From positions 1 to 51,731 of the forward strand of contig CALFVU010000003.1 in NCBI GenBank assembly GCA_937928085.1: a stretch of 51,731 nt of DNA, given 5' to 3'. Position numbers and translations under genes: made by a program. Shown here piece after piece: positions 25,720 through 35,197 of the stretch. Origin of the DNA: an uncultured bacterium (GTDB taxonomy: Bacteria; Spirochaetota; Leptospiria; Leptospirales; Leptonemataceae). Every line of letters starts with the position of its first letter. Positions within the stretch are counted from its first letter, which is position 1. Below the pieces are notes generated by a model. It worked only from the letters and a program-made list of their open reading frames with translations, was not told the origin of the DNA and did no database searches.

Positions 25720-26543
25720 ATTGTAAGACTTTCCATAATCGTTTTTATGCTAACAAAAAAAGTAAAAATTGCAAAGAAAAATTGAATAAATTCATTTTTT
25801 GCTTTATACAAGAATTTTATACCTAAATAGCTTCCAAGGATTATACCGAAAATTAAAATTACGGTAATATTTTCTATTACATACCCGTTTCTATACAAAA
25901 TAATAGCACTTATAGAGGCGCTTAAACCGATCATAAAATTGCTGGTAGAAGTAGCTACTTTGATAGGGACTCCACAAATCAAATTCATTATAGGAACTTG
26001 AATGATGCCACCACCTAAACCAAATAGACCAGAAAGTGTTCCACCAAAGAAGGAGAATATCATTGCTATTGGTGTTTTTTTTACGTCATAATATACATTT
26101 TTTTGTAAAAGAGGATCAAAATAAAAAAAACTTCCATAGTTTTGGAAATGTGTTCTATTTTTTTTAAAAGATTTTAAAAGCATCTGTAAAGCTATCGCAA
26201 ATAAAATTATTCCAAAATAAAGCTGAAGTTGATTAGAAGAAAGCCTAAGCATAATTAGGGAACCAAAAATTGAACCTAATGCCATTGTCATTTCTAAAGT
26301 TAAACCTAATCGTATATTTGTTAATCTTTTTTCTATATTCACCATAGCTACTGAGCTTGATACAGCAACAATTGATACCAGAGACACAGCAATGGCATAT
26401 TTAATAGGCACCTTAAGAAAAAATATTAGAAACGGTACTACAAAAATTCCTCCACCAATACCTAAGACCGAACCAATAATACCTACAAAAATACCTAAAA
26501 GAAAAAGAAGCAATATTGAGTTCAAAGTTAAAGGTATATTCAT
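25716..26543 (-). CDS. TauE/SafE-family permease (DUF81)
   Basis: Inner-membrane carrier of the TauE/SafE family, which exports or imports sulfur-containing or organic anions such as sulfite and sulfoacetate. About eight membrane spans are visible in two similar halves; each half carries the glycine-rich motif GxxxGxxGxGGGxxxVP (GSVLGIGGGIFVVPF near the N-terminus; SGLFGLGGGIIQVPIM at about 170). Length 275 is typical. The ATG at 26543 follows the glmS stop by 4 bases, and the stop overlaps the DUF1634 gene. Substrate unknown. Confidence 0.88.
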   Translation of the reverse strand: MNIPLTLNSILLLFLLGIFVGIIGSVLGIGGGIFVVPFLIFFLKVPIKYAIAVSLVSIVAVSSSVAMVNIEKRLTNIRLGLTLEMTMALGSIFGSLIMLRLSSNQLQLYFGIILFAIALQMLLKSFKKNRTHFQNYGSFFYFDPLLQKNVYYDVKKTPIAMIFSFFGGTLSGLFGLGGGIIQVPIMNLICGVPIKVATSTSNFMIGLSASISAIILYRNGYVIENITVILIFGIILGSYLGIKFLYKAKNEFIQFFFAIFTFFVSIKTIMESLTI

Positions 26544-26547
26544 CAAA

Positions 26548-28386
26548 TTATTCTACTGTAACAGATTTTGCTAAATTTCTAGGTTTATCTGGTTCACAAT
26601 TTCTTTCTAAAGCAGAATAATAAGCGAATAATTGTAAAGGTATAATACTTAATATGGGACTTAAATATTCTGAAACTTCGGGTATTTCTATAAAGTAGTC
26701 TGCTATTTGGGAAATATTTTTATCTCCTTCTGTAATGATAGCAATAATTTTTCCTTTTCTTGCTTTTACTTCTTGAATATTTGAAAGCATTTTATCATAT
26801 ACTGAGCTTTTGGGAGCAATACATATCGTAGGAATATTTTCGTCAATTAAAGCAATCGGGCCGTGTTTAAATTCTCCGCCAGCATAACCAGAGGCGTGAA
26901 CATAAGCTATTTCTTTTAACTTTAATGCACCCTCTAAAGCTGTAGGATGATTAAAATATCTGCCTAAAAAAATAAAATCTTTTGTTTTCTTAAAGATTTT
27001 TGCTATCTCTTGTATTTGTTTAGATTTCTCTAAAATAGCTTCCATCATGGTAGGTAACTTACGGATTTCGGAAAAAAGAACTTCTCTATCTTCTTTGTTG
27101 GTAATCCATTTAATTCCAGAAAGATATAAAGAAAAAAATAAAAGATGAATTAATTCCGAAGTATATGCTTTAGTAGAGGCAACACCAATTTCTGGTCCAG
27201 CCATCAAATCTATATATGAATCTGATTCTCGAGCTATAGTGGATTCTAATCGATTTACAAAAGAAAGTACTTTGCAGAATCTTGTTTTTGCTTCTAGTAC
27301 TCCTGCTAATGTATCAGCTGTTTCTCCACTTTGAGAAATAGCTATAACTAATGTATCTCCTTCTGCAATCGGATTTCTATATCTAAATTCAGAAGATAGA
27401 TCTACTTCTGTAACAATTCTTGCAAAATGTTCTAAATAAAGTTTTCCTACAATTCCCGCATGCCAGGATGTTCCAGCGCTTGTAATTAAAATTCGAGAAA
27501 TTCTACCAAGAATTGTATTTGGAAGTTTCATTTCATTTAGTTTGATTTTTCCTTTTTCTCCCAGTCTGTTATTTAAAATCTTACGAAATATATCTGGTTG
27601 TTCATAGATTTCTTTAAGCATGTAATGCTCATAATTTCCTTTTTCTAAATGTATAGGATCAATTTTGATTTCTTTTATTTCTGGAATAATTTTCTGTGCA
27701 TCTTTGTTAAATAAATGAAGTTCATACTGAGTAATCCATCCCCATTCATAATCTCTAAATGCATAATATTCCTTTGCTTGAGGTATTACCGCTACGATAT
27801 CACTGGTTAAATATCCTTCTTCATTGTTTCTTGCATAAAGTAATGGAGAGCCATTTTTAATAAAGTAGATTTTATCCGGCTCTTGTTCTGATAAAATTAC
27901 TATAGCATATTTTCCCTCTATTTTTTGAATTAACCCGGGTATCACGTCTTTTATTGTTTGATTGGGATCTTTTAGCAACTCTTCTTCTATAAGGTGAGGG
28001 ATGACTTCCGTATCTGTTTCGCTTCGAAATAAATGTCCTTTTTGAATCAATTCATTTTTTAAATTTATATGATTTTCTATAATCCCATTATGGCACACTG
28101 CTATTTTTTGGAAACAATCAATATGGGGATGGGCATTGAGTTTTGTCGGTTCTCCATGAGTTGCCCATCTTGTATGTCCTATTCCGATGTTTCCTTCAAC
28201 TGGGGAATTTTTTAATAGATCTTCTAAATTTTTGATTTTGCCCTTTTCTTTTCGGATCTCTAAATCTCCTTGATCGATTACCGCAATTCCAGCAGAATCA
28301 TATCCGCGATATTCTAATCGTATTAAACCTACTATTAAAATTGAATTTATAGACTTATTACCTATATAACCTATAATTCCACACAT
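26548..28386 (-). CDS. glmS: Glutamine-fructose-6-phosphate aminotransferase (isomerising)
   Basis: First enzyme of amino-sugar synthesis, forming glucosamine-6-phosphate. The chosen ATG at 28386 gives MCGIIGYIGN, where the Cys after Met becomes the N-terminal nucleophile; the longer frame from 28425 would bury it. The glutaminase half has GIGHTRWATHG and NGIIENH, the isomerase half SAGTSWHAG, ISQSGETADT and AGPEIGVASTKAYTSE, with the typical ending KPRNLAKSVTVE. Length 612 matches E. coli (609). It is divergent from nadA with about 120 bases between; I see no room for or trace of a glmS ribozyme. Convergent with no neighbour; TauE follows 4 bases downstream. Confidence 0.95.
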   Translation of the reverse strand: MCGIIGYIGNKSINSILIVGLIRLEYRGYDSAGIAVIDQGDLEIRKEKGKIKNLEDLLKNSPVEGNIGIGHTRWATHGEPTKLNAHPHIDCFQKIAVCHNGIIENHINLKNELIQKGHLFRSETDTEVIPHLIEEELLKDPNQTIKDVIPGLIQKIEGKYAIVILSEQEPDKIYFIKNGSPLLYARNNEEGYLTSDIVAVIPQAKEYYAFRDYEWGWITQYELHLFNKDAQKIIPEIKEIKIDPIHLEKGNYEHYMLKEIYEQPDIFRKILNNRLGEKGKIKLNEMKLPNTILGRISRILITSAGTSWHAGIVGKLYLEHFARIVTEVDLSSEFRYRNPIAEGDTLVIAISQSGETADTLAGVLEAKTRFCKVLSFVNRLESTIARESDSYIDLMAGPEIGVASTKAYTSELIHLLFFSLYLSGIKWITNKEDREVLFSEIRKLPTMMEAILEKSKQIQEIAKIFKKTKDFIFLGRYFNHPTALEGALKLKEIAYVHASGYAGGEFKHGPIALIDENIPTICIAPKSSVYDKMLSNIQEVKARKGKIIAIITEGDKNISQIADYFIEIPEVSEYLSPILSIIPLQLFAYYSALERNCEPDKPRNLAKSVTVE

Positions 28387-28491
28387 AACAAAGGTACAAT
28401 TTTTCAAAAATCTTTTTTTAATCAATCTAATTCTTTGACTAAACCTGTAATTATCTTTTTACTCCAAAATTCTTGACCTCAAAAAAAAATA

Positions 28492-28507
28492 AGATTATTT
28501 ATAATCT
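28492..28507. promoter_or_regulatory. 16-bp palindrome upstream of nadA
   Basis: AGATTAT-TT-ATAATCT is a perfect palindrome spanning 28492-28507, ending 2 bases before the nadA start codon at 28510. It overlaps a TATAAT (28500-28505). TTGACC lies at 28473-28478, 21 bases from that TATAAT, which is too far for an ordinary promoter. A regulator could act here on nadA or the divergent glmS, but AT-rich palindromes arise easily by chance. Confidence 0.3.
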
Positions 28508-28509
28508 AT

Positions 28510-29487
28510 ATGAAACTCAACCTAACATTAGAAGAAGTAAAACAAAAAATAAGTCCTCTTTTAATGCCAAACGAAGTAGAAGAAGCACTGGAATTAATTC
28601 AAGAAATTCGATCACTAAAAAAAAAGAAAAATGTTGTAGTTCTTGGTCATAATTATATGACTCCAGATGTATATTATGGAGTTTCTGATTTTATAGGGGA
28701 CTCTTTGGGTTTATCAAAAAAAGCAACGGAAGTTGATGCGGATATCATTCTTTTTAATGGTGTCCATTTTATGGCAGAAACTGCAAGTATTTTAAACCCT
28801 GATAAAAAAGTTTTGATTGCAGACCTTAATGCAGGATGTTCATTAGCAGAAAGTATAACAGGGGAGGATGTACGAGAAATTAAAAAACAATATCCCGGCA
28901 TACCTGTAGTCACGTATATCAATTGCACAGCAGAGGTAAAAGCAGAAACTGATGTTTGTTGTACGAGTGCGAATGCTCTTAAAATTATACAAAATATTCC
29001 TTCCGAAACTGTTATTTTTTTACCTGATGTATACCTTGCGAAAAATATACAAAAGCAAACAAAAAAGAAGATCATACCCTGGGAAAAAGGAAAATGTATT
29101 GTGCACGAACAATATACCTCAGAAGATATTATGTATTATCGAAAACAGTTCCCCGATCTATTAGTGATTGCTCATCCTGAATGCAATACTGATGTAACAG
29201 AAGCAAGCGATTTTACTGGAAGTACATCTCAGATGGCAGATTTTATAAGAAAAAGCACAAAAAAAAATGTTTTACTAGTTACCGAATGTAGTATGGCAGA
29301 TAATTTACGAAGTGAATTTCCAGATAAAAATTTCATAGGAACATGTCATACTTGTCCCCATATGAAGAAAATCACCTTACGGAAAATTCGGGATGCCCTT
29401 TTATACGAGCAATACGAAGTAAAAGTTCCACCAGAAATAGCTGAAAAAGCTAGAAAAGCTATTCTTAGAATGTTCGAATTAAGCTAA
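28510..29487 (+). CDS. nadA: Quinolinate synthase
   Basis: 4Fe-4S enzyme condensing iminoaspartate with dihydroxyacetone phosphate in NAD biosynthesis. [20 protein letters not shown] near the N-terminus and the three cluster cysteines are present: Cys110 in NAGCSL, Cys196 in GKCIVHE and Cys279/Cys282 in GTCHTCPHM, all in the expected order. HPECN and DFTGSTSQM are family blocks. Length 325 is usual. nadB and nadC are not in the window. The gene is divergent from glmS and overlaps the 3' end of miaA by 4 bases. Confidence 0.95.
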   Translation: MKLNLTLEEVKQKISPLLMPNEVEEALELIQEIRSLKKKKNVVVLGHNYMTPDVYYGVSDFIGDSLGLSKKATEVDADIILFNGVHFMAETASILNPDKKVLIADLNAGCSLAESITGEDVREIKKQYPGIPVVTYINCTAEVKAETDVCCTSANALKIIQNIPSETVIFLPDVYLAKNIQKQTKKKIIPWEKGKCIVHEQYTSEDIMYYRKQFPDLLVIAHPECNTDVTEASDFTGSTSQMADFIRKSTKKNVLLVTECSMADNLRSEFPDKNFIGTCHTCPHMKKITLRKIRDALLYEQYEVKVPPEIAEKARKAILRMFELS

Positions 29488-30458
29488 AAATTAGCTTCTA
29501 ATTTTTGTAAAAATTCTTTTACTTGAATTTCGTTAACAAATCTTAACATTTTTTCTTTTTTGAACCATTTGATTTGTGCTTTAGCATATTTTTTATGAGC
29601 ATTAAACAAAATTTCTATAACTTGATCTTGAATTTCTTCTATTTGCTTTTTTTGAATTTCTAAATAATTCCATCGATTTTTGATTATGTTTATAATTTCT
29701 CTATATCCAGGGGTTTTCATTGCATTACATTCACCATAATTTTTATACAAAGAAATAGCTTCTTCTATCATTCCTTGTTGAACCATTTTTTTCGCTCTTT
29801 CGTAAATTTTTTTTTCTAGATCTTTTAAAGAAAGATTTAAATAAAATCCTTCGATTTCGTAATCATATCTAAAATTCATCTTCGGATTTTCATAATGCAT
29901 ACGTAAAGTTTTACCTGTTAAATAAAATAATTCCAAACTTCTTTGGATTCTATAAGAATCATTAGGATGAAACCTACCTTTTCCCATTTCCTCGTTTTTT
30001 AAAGTGAAAGAAAGAGGATCAATTTTAAAAAGTATTTCCCTTTTTTGTTCTAATGTTAAAGTGGCTAAAAATTGCTCTATCTCTTGTTTTCGAATCGGAT
30101 CAATCTCTTGTAAAGAAAACATTCCAGTATAGAAAGCTTTAAAATAGAACCCTGTTCCACCGCACAAAATAGGAATATGATTTCTTTTATAGATTTCTTC
30201 TATTAGGGATTGAGCTTTTCTTTTAAACTCTCCGGCGCTAAAAGTTTCATATGGTTCTAAGAATTGCACTAAATGATGAGGAATTTTCTCTAAAACTTCT
30301 TTTGTAGGTGCAGCAGTTCCTATAGAGATTGTTTTATAAATTTGACGTGAGTCTACACTAATAACTTCGAATTTTTTCTCTTTTTGGTTTAAATTTTCAA
30401 AAAGTAAATGGGTTTTTCCAGATCCCGTGGGTCCAAAAAGGGCGTATAACTTCTTCAA
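29484..30458 (-). CDS. miaA: tRNA dimethylallyltransferase
   Basis: Transfers a dimethylallyl group to A37 of tRNAs reading UNN codons. The P-loop is GPTGSGKT (9-16); [37 protein letters not shown] and [16 protein letters not shown] are the characteristic MiaA blocks. Length 324 is normal. It overlaps gmk upstream by 4 bases and the convergent nadA by 4 bases, and is the last gene of the leftward fapA-cheR-gmk-miaA run. Loss would affect reading of UNN codons, important in an AT-rich genome. Confidence 0.95.
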   Translation of the reverse strand: MKKLYALFGPTGSGKTHLLFENLNQKEKKFEVISVDSRQIYKTISIGTAAPTKEVLEKIPHHLVQFLEPYETFSAGEFKRKAQSLIEEIYKRNHIPILCGGTGFYFKAFYTGMFSLQEIDPIRKQEIEQFLATLTLEQKREILFKIDPLSFTLKNEEMGKGRFHPNDSYRIQRSLELFYLTGKTLRMHYENPKMNFRYDYEIEGFYLNLSLKDLEKKIYERAKKMVQQGMIEEAISLYKNYGECNAMKTPGYREIINIIKNRWNYLEIQKKQIEEIQDQVIEILFNAHKKYAKAQIKWFKKEKMLRFVNEIQVKEFLQKLEANF

Positions 30459-31030
30459 TTTTTGATAAAGTTTTCTTTATGTAAAATTTCTATAAGTTCT
30501 TTAATACAAATACTTAGATCATCATTGACAACAATATAGTCATATTCTTTTGATGCTTCTAATTCTTTTTTTCCTTCTTGCAGTCGAATTTGAATTGCTT
30601 CTTCGGAATCTGTATTTCTTTTTTTTAGTCTTTCTATCCAAACTGATTCGCTAGGAGGTTTTAAAAAAATAGAGGTAATTTTTTCTTTTAACTTTCCTTT
30701 TATGGTTCTTAAACCCTGATAGTCTATATTTAAAATTAGTTTTTTATTTAATGTTTTTGATTTTTCTAATTCAGAAATAGGAATACCATAGTAATTTCCA
30801 TGCACTTCTGCGTATTCTAAAAATTGGTTTTCTTGAATCATTTTTGTGAATTCTTCTTTTGAAAAGAAATAATAATCCCGATTAGGTACTTCTCCAAGGC
30901 GTTTAGGTCTTGTTGTTGCTGTAATTGCTAAATAAAAATCGTTAGGGTAAGTATTTAAAAGCTCTTTTATTACTGTATTTTTTCCTCCTCCCGAAACCGA
31001 AGAGATAACAAGAATTTTAAAATCTTTCAT
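30455..31030 (-). CDS. gmk: Guanylate kinase
   Basis: Phosphorylates GMP to GDP. The guanylate-binding block TATTRPKRLGEVPNRDYYF is intact, as are the lid and VNDDL ending. The P-loop is SGGGKNT (13-19): where nearly all family members have Ser or Thr after the Lys, this one has Asn18 followed by Thr19. The change could reduce activity or be tolerated through Thr19. Length 191 is typical. It overlaps cheR and miaA by 4 bases each (ATGA junctions), so it is translated within that operon. Confidence 0.92.
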   Translation of the reverse strand: MKDFKILVISSVSGGGKNTVIKELLNTYPNDFYLAITATTRPKRLGEVPNRDYYFFSKEEFTKMIQENQFLEYAEVHGNYYGIPISELEKSKTLNKKLILNIDYQGLRTIKGKLKEKITSIFLKPPSESVWIERLKKRNTDSEEAIQIRLQEGKKELEASKEYDYIVVNDDLSICIKELIEILHKENFIKN

Positions 31031-31875
31031 ATTTCTTTTTTGTAAATCGTACCAAATTCAGTATGCAAAATTTTAAATTGAGTATTAAACATTTGCAAAC
31101 TTTCTGCATGTCCAATAAAAAGATAACCATTCGGAAGTAAGCTGTCATAAAACATATTGGCTAATATTTCCTGTTCTTTTTTCTGAAAATAAATTAAAAC
31201 ATTTCTACAAAAAATCACATGTATATTTCGTACTGTGCTTGTAAATAAATTTTCTACTTTAAAATGCACTTTTGATTTAATATCTTCTCGAATACAAAAA
31301 ATTTTAGGATCCTCTTTACTTTGTCTAAAATATCTACGTAATATATGTTCCGGAATTCTTTCTATTTTTCTTCCAGAGTAGCAGCCTTGTTTGGCGATTT
31401 CTATAACTCGATTCGATATGTCAGTAGCGATTACAATAAAGGGGAAGAAGCCTAGAGTTTTCATAGATTCAATCGATTCGATAACAATGTTATAAGGTTC
31501 TTCTCCTGTAGAGCAACCTGCAGACCAAATTTTTATTTCTCTATTTCGATACAGTTTAAGAATATCTGGCAAAACAATATTTTTATAAGCTTCGAAGTTT
31601 TGAGTAGTCCTCCAAAAATATGATTCATTCGTAGTAATTACTTCCAAAAAATGGATTAATTCATTATTTGAATGATTGCTATTTGTAAGATATTCGTAAT
31701 ACTGATCATAATCATAGATTTTTAATTCTCGCAAACGTTTTCGAATTCTATTAGAAAGTAAAGTAATTTTATGTTCTTTTAAATAAATTCCTGCAACTTC
31801 TAAAATATATTTAGAAAATTTCTCAAATTGCTCAATTGTCATATCTGGGATATCCCTAAAAAGGAATTCTGTCAT
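31027..31875 (-). CDS. cheR: Chemotaxis protein methyltransferase CheR
   Basis: Methylates glutamates on chemoreceptors for adaptation. TTNESYFWRT marks the start of the catalytic domain, followed by WSAGCSTGEEPYN (SAM loop), VIATDIS, NLFTSTVRNIHVIFCRNVLIY and IGHAESL. An N-terminal helical domain of about 80 residues precedes it as usual. Length 282 is typical. It overlaps gmk by 4 bases, and the upstream SwrB-like gene ends 5 bases before it. No receptor or cheB gene is present in the window. Together with fapA and flaB it points to a motility block. Confidence 0.95.
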   Translation of the reverse strand: MTEFLFRDIPDMTIEQFEKFSKYILEVAGIYLKEHKITLLSNRIRKRLRELKIYDYDQYYEYLTNSNHSNNELIHFLEVITTNESYFWRTTQNFEAYKNIVLPDILKLYRNREIKIWSAGCSTGEEPYNIVIESIESMKTLGFFPFIVIATDISNRVIEIAKQGCYSGRKIERIPEHILRRYFRQSKEDPKIFCIREDIKSKVHFKVENLFTSTVRNIHVIFCRNVLIYFQKKEQEILANMFYDSLLPNGYLFIGHAESLQMFNTQFKILHTEFGTIYKKEI

Positions 31876-31879
31876 ATTC

Positions 31880-32812
31880 TTAAGCTTTTTTCTTAAATTT
31901 TATTATTAAAGAAAGCTCCGCATTAGTTAAATCAGTAATCTCTTGAATTTCTTCTTCGGTAAAGCCAATTTCTATGAGTTTTTTGATCATCTTTATTTTT
32001 TCTTCTTTTTGTTGGATTTCGGAAAATATTTTTTTTGCTTCTTGAATTAGAATTTGTTTAGGATTGTCTATCTCGGTGGTTTCGGTGGTTCTTAGTTCTT
32101 TTAAATTATCTTCTTTTTTTTCTGAAACAATTTGAGTATTTGATTGCGAAAGGTCAAGCTTTTTTTGGTATTCTTCTAAAGAAATCATACTCGAAGTATT
32201 TAACTCGGAGGTTTTTATATCTTGATTTTGCTGGTTAAAATAAAAATCTTTTAGTTTTAACGTACTGACAGGAATTTCTGGTAAATTAAAAATTTTTCTG
32301 AACATCATCCCCATCTTTGTAAGAAAATTTGATTTTGATTCATTGGTGGAATGTAGAATAAAGTCTTTATCTTTGTTCTGATTTTTGTTTGATATAAAAG
32401 AAAAATCAATTCTATCTTGATTTGTCTCTTCTGCGAGTTCCTCCCAAATTTTTTCTTGATTATTTTGCTTTATCTCGTTTTGTACTTTGTTAATTTTATT
32501 TTCATTGTTCGATTCTATAACCTCATTTTTTTTTAGAGTTTTTGTTTTATTTCTTTTTTTATTTCTTATCGCCTCCCAATTTTCTATTTCTTTTTTTATA
32601 TCCATAATTTTTAAATATATTTTGTTTATATTTTCTTGTTTTTCTTTTATCATTTCTAATGATGTATTGATGTACTGAAATGTATCTTTTAAATTTTCGA
32701 AAAGTTCTTTTGGAACGTAGATTTTAGTTTTTTGTTTTTTAATGTTTCTAATTCGTATTTCTGTATAAAGTATATAGAAAATGATAAAAATCAATAAAAT
32801 TACAACTTCCAT
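31880..32812 (-). CDS. Membrane-anchored coiled-coil protein, SwrB/YlxL-like layout
   Basis: Not assigned to a family with certainty. It has a single N-terminal span (residues about 2-18), a long Lys/Asn/Glu-rich, probably disordered and coiled-coil middle (about 25-255), and a conserved-looking C-terminal helix pair KKLIEIGFTEEEIQEITDLT followed by NAELSLIIKFKKK. That layout, one anchor, a linker and a short helix-turn-helix-like end, is what Bacillus SwrB (YlxL) shows, and SwrB helps flagellar basal-body activation. The location, between fapA and cheR and near flaB, fits a motility role. The likeness is structural, not a sequence match I can prove. Confidence 0.6.
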   Translation of the reverse strand: MEVVILLIFIIFYILYTEIRIRNIKKQKTKIYVPKELFENLKDTFQYINTSLEMIKEKQENINKIYLKIMDIKKEIENWEAIRNKKRNKTKTLKKNEVIESNNENKINKVQNEIKQNNQEKIWEELAEETNQDRIDFSFISNKNQNKDKDFILHSTNESKSNFLTKMGMMFRKIFNLPEIPVSTLKLKDFYFNQQNQDIKTSELNTSSMISLEEYQKKLDLSQSNTQIVSEKKEDNLKELRTTETTEIDNPKQILIQEAKKIFSEIQQKEEKIKMIKKLIEIGFTEEEIQEITDLTNAELSLIIKFKKKA

Positions 32813-32816
32813 AATT

Positions 32817-33155
32817 TTATATACGTATATCTATCTTTGATCCTTTCAAGTAAATGTTTTTTGATGTTTTGTTTGTAAATAAAAATTTTAAAGGTTCATA
32901 AGTGATTTTTGTTCTTTCAGAAGATTTAGAAAAAGGTTTTTCGTTTTCTAAATTTTTTTGATATGCAGTTTGAATATTGTTTTCTACTCCAAACTTTTGG
33001 ATATTTGTTACAGTATTTTCGCGTTGAAGGTTTGTTTTTTTTGCTTCAGCTAGTTTTTGAATTTCTTTATAGTTTTGTATTGCTTGTAAAGAATATATTG
33101 TTTGATTATGCAAAGGTTGGGCATTAAACGATATAATATGATCAATTAATTTCAT
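32817..33155 (-). CDS. Small hypothetical protein in a motility operon
   Basis: Not recognised. It is 112 residues, basic and polar, with no signal peptide. It begins MKLIDHIISFNAQPL, has a Lys/Gln/Asn-rich helical middle (about 25-70) and ends GSKIDIRI, a short strand. It sits 3 bases after fapA and 4 bases before the SwrB-like gene on the same strand, so it is part of the fapA-cheR operon and a motility role is the simplest guess. Confidence 0.55.
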   Translation of the reverse strand: MKLIDHIISFNAQPLHNQTIYSLQAIQNYKEIQKLAEAKKTNLQRENTVTNIQKFGVENNIQTAYQKNLENEKPFSKSSERTKITYEPLKFLFTNKTSKNIYLKGSKIDIRI

Positions 33156-33158
33156 TAT

Positions 33159-35108
33159 TTACTTTCTTTTGAACTTTTTTTCAAGTTTTTGTTCGATAAT
33201 TTTTCCATCTTTATAGATATATTCTACAGAAAATCTTTCGTCTATTACAGTATACGTAGCATCTTTGATTTTTATGATTACACCTGGATAGATCTGCTTT
33301 TCTACTATAACTTTTCCTTCACTTGCTAATTGATCCATTTCTTGTTGAATTTCATTTTTTTCTTCGTCATAAGTTTTGATTTCTTCTTCTAGTTTGGAAA
33401 TCTCTTCTGTGATCTGTTGTAATTTTTTTCTTTGTTCAGCTAAAAAAGAGTCTGGATCGGATTTTTTTCTGACCTCTAATGTTTGCTTTTCTTTTTTTAG
33501 CTTGTTCAAAGTTTCTGTTTTAGCCTTTAGAAGATTTGATAACTCCTCGAATCGCTTTAAAAGAATTGGATCATATCCTACATAGATTTCTGTTTTTGGG
33601 TGGGCGTTAGAACCAATAATTCTTGCACTTACTTCTTTTTTGGCTAAAATTTTCCCTCCTACAATCTGAGCTCTTCTTCCTTCACATATAACTCTTTCTC
33701 CAGCCTCTACTGTACTATGCATAATTGCTTCTTCGACTTTAACATCGATTGCAGCAAACACATTTGCGTTTTGAATATAACGAGCTAAAATGATACCACC
33801 AGTAGAAATTACCTTGGCTGCATCCTGTCCAAAAATACCTCCTTTGATTATAATATTTCCTCCTGCTTCTATTATGGATTTTTGAACACTATTGTAAATT
33901 TCAATATTTCCACCTGCCTTAACTGTATGATTATCTAAAACGGAACCAGCAATCTGAACTGATCCTAAAACTTCAATATTACCTGTTTTGGGACCAACAT
34001 CTCCTAAAACTCTATGAAGTTCTTCTACTGAAATTTTATTATTGATAAATACTACTTGTCCATTAATTTCCGCTTTCAAATATTTTCCATCTTCGGATAG
34101 TACAGTATTTTTACCCGGTTTTATCTCTATGTCTTTTCCATCTCTTGCAGGAATAATTTTATTTGTTATAGTTCTACCCGTAATTCCTTTTTCGGGTGGT
34201 ATTTTTTCCGCCAAGATTTGTCCTGCTACTACGTTTTCTATTAAATGAAGGTTTTTATAATCTACTCTGCCTTTTTCATCTTGTTCTAATTCTAATTGTT
34301 TGTTGACTTTTACTTTGTAGACTAAATATGCATCTTTGCCATGCTTCGGTGGAGTTCCTTCTGCTGCGATAATTTCTTCCATATATCGCTCTTCGTCTAG
34401 AGCTTTTTGTATATTGTCTTCTCTATATCCTATGACTACTCCTTTTGATTTTAATAAATTGACAATTTCTTCTAATTTAAGATCACATCCTCCTTTTCTT
34501 GGTGGAGTAATCTTTATGATAGCTTTCATTTCATCTGGGGTAATTTCTATTTTGCAAGTGGAACTATGCTCGGGTATAGGTATAAAATCAGCGACTTTTA
34601 CTGGTTCTCCCTTTGCTTGTTTGATTGCCTTTTCGATTTTATTTTTGTCATAATTCGTAACTCCCCTTTGCTCGAGTCTACGAATACATTCTTCAATAGA
34701 AACAGCTTTTCCATTACCTTTAGGTGGATAAACCTGTAGAAATGCTCCTTCTTTATATATTTTTACTCTAAAATAACCATCTATATGTTTAGGTTGAATG
34801 TATTTATCTAATTCTTCAGATAAAAGTTTGTCTCCTACTCCTAACTTCATTGAAAATTCTTCTAGTTCTTGGTAAGGGTTAGAAATTTCTAAAACTTGCA
34901 CTAAAAGTTTATAAGGTTTTTTGCTAAAAAATCCTTTTTTTCCTTTTTCTAAAATTTCGTAATCTAAGTGAATTACATCTTTGTTAAAATATTCAGCTGC
35001 TTTTTTTAAGCAGTCTTGAATGGTATTGCCAATAACAACCACTTTATTTTCTACATCAGATTTATGTTTTTCTTCTACATCTAATAACATTGCTTTTAGG
35101 GGATCCAC
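33159..35108 (-). CDS. fapA: FapA (DUF342) family protein with Jag-N-like N-terminus
   Basis: Flagellar-assembly-type protein A. The N-terminal section (about 20-75; VVIGNTIQDCLKKAAEYFNK then GKKGFFSKKPYKL) resembles the Jag N-terminal domain. The middle has the DUF342 blocks with repeated polar beta strands, such as GDVGPKTGNIEVLGSVQIAG and AGGNIEIYNSVQKSIIEAGG, which form a beta-helix. A coiled coil (about 510-590) and short C-terminal part follow. The start at 35108 is GTG; an ATG at 35090 is possible, and no Shine-Dalgarno is visible. In spirochaetes this gene is usually found with flagellar genes; here it heads the run to cheR and is divergent from flaB. Confidence 0.85.
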   Translation of the reverse strand: MDPLKAMLLDVEEKHKSDVENKVVVIGNTIQDCLKKAAEYFNKDVIHLDYEILEKGKKGFFSKKPYKLLVQVLEISNPYQELEEFSMKLGVGDKLLSEELDKYIQPKHIDGYFRVKIYKEGAFLQVYPPKGNGKAVSIEECIRRLEQRGVTNYDKNKIEKAIKQAKGEPVKVADFIPIPEHSSTCKIEITPDEMKAIIKITPPRKGGCDLKLEEIVNLLKSKGVVIGYREDNIQKALDEERYMEEIIAAEGTPPKHGKDAYLVYKVKVNKQLELEQDEKGRVDYKNLHLIENVVAGQILAEKIPPEKGITGRTITNKIIPARDGKDIEIKPGKNTVLSEDGKYLKAEINGQVVFINNKISVEELHRVLGDVGPKTGNIEVLGSVQIAGSVLDNHTVKAGGNIEIYNSVQKSIIEAGGNIIIKGGIFGQDAAKVISTGGIILARYIQNANVFAAIDVKVEEAIMHSTVEAGERVICEGRRAQIVGGKILAKKEVSARIIGSNAHPKTEIYVGYDPILLKRFEELSNLLKAKTETLNKLKKEKQTLEVRKKSDPDSFLAEQRKKLQQITEEISKLEEEIKTYDEEKNEIQQEMDQLASEGKVIVEKQIYPGVIIKIKDATYTVIDERFSVEYIYKDGKIIEQKLEKKFKRK

Positions 35109-35146
35109 AAAACATAAGATAATGAAAGAAACTTAAAAATGCAAGT

Positions 35147-35197
35147 ATTTTTAAAATATAAAATATCAAAAAAATAAAATTTTTATATTTTAAAAAT
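35147..35197. repeat. Inverted repeat in the flaB/fapA divergent region
   Basis: A 17-bp arm (35147-35163, centred on TTTTTAAAATATAAA) is matched perfectly by its reverse complement at 35181-35197 around a 17-base spacer. It is the most regular structure in the 234-base region between the divergent fapA and flaB genes. It could bind a regulator or form a cruciform, but the sequence is almost pure A/T, so chance is likely enough to keep confidence low. I found no convincing sigma-28 promoter in the interval. Confidence 0.35.

Noticed and set aside
28387..28509. Possible glmS ribozyme upstream of glmS
   Set aside because: Only about 120 bases lie between glmS and nadA and none of the ribozyme core is visible.
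28674..29075. 133-codon minus-strand open frame inside nadA
   Set aside because: Antisense shadow of a well-conserved gene, without its own start signals.
34042..34653. Plus-strand open frames inside fapA
   Set aside because: Shadows caused by the codon pattern of the DUF342 gene; no family match or start signal.
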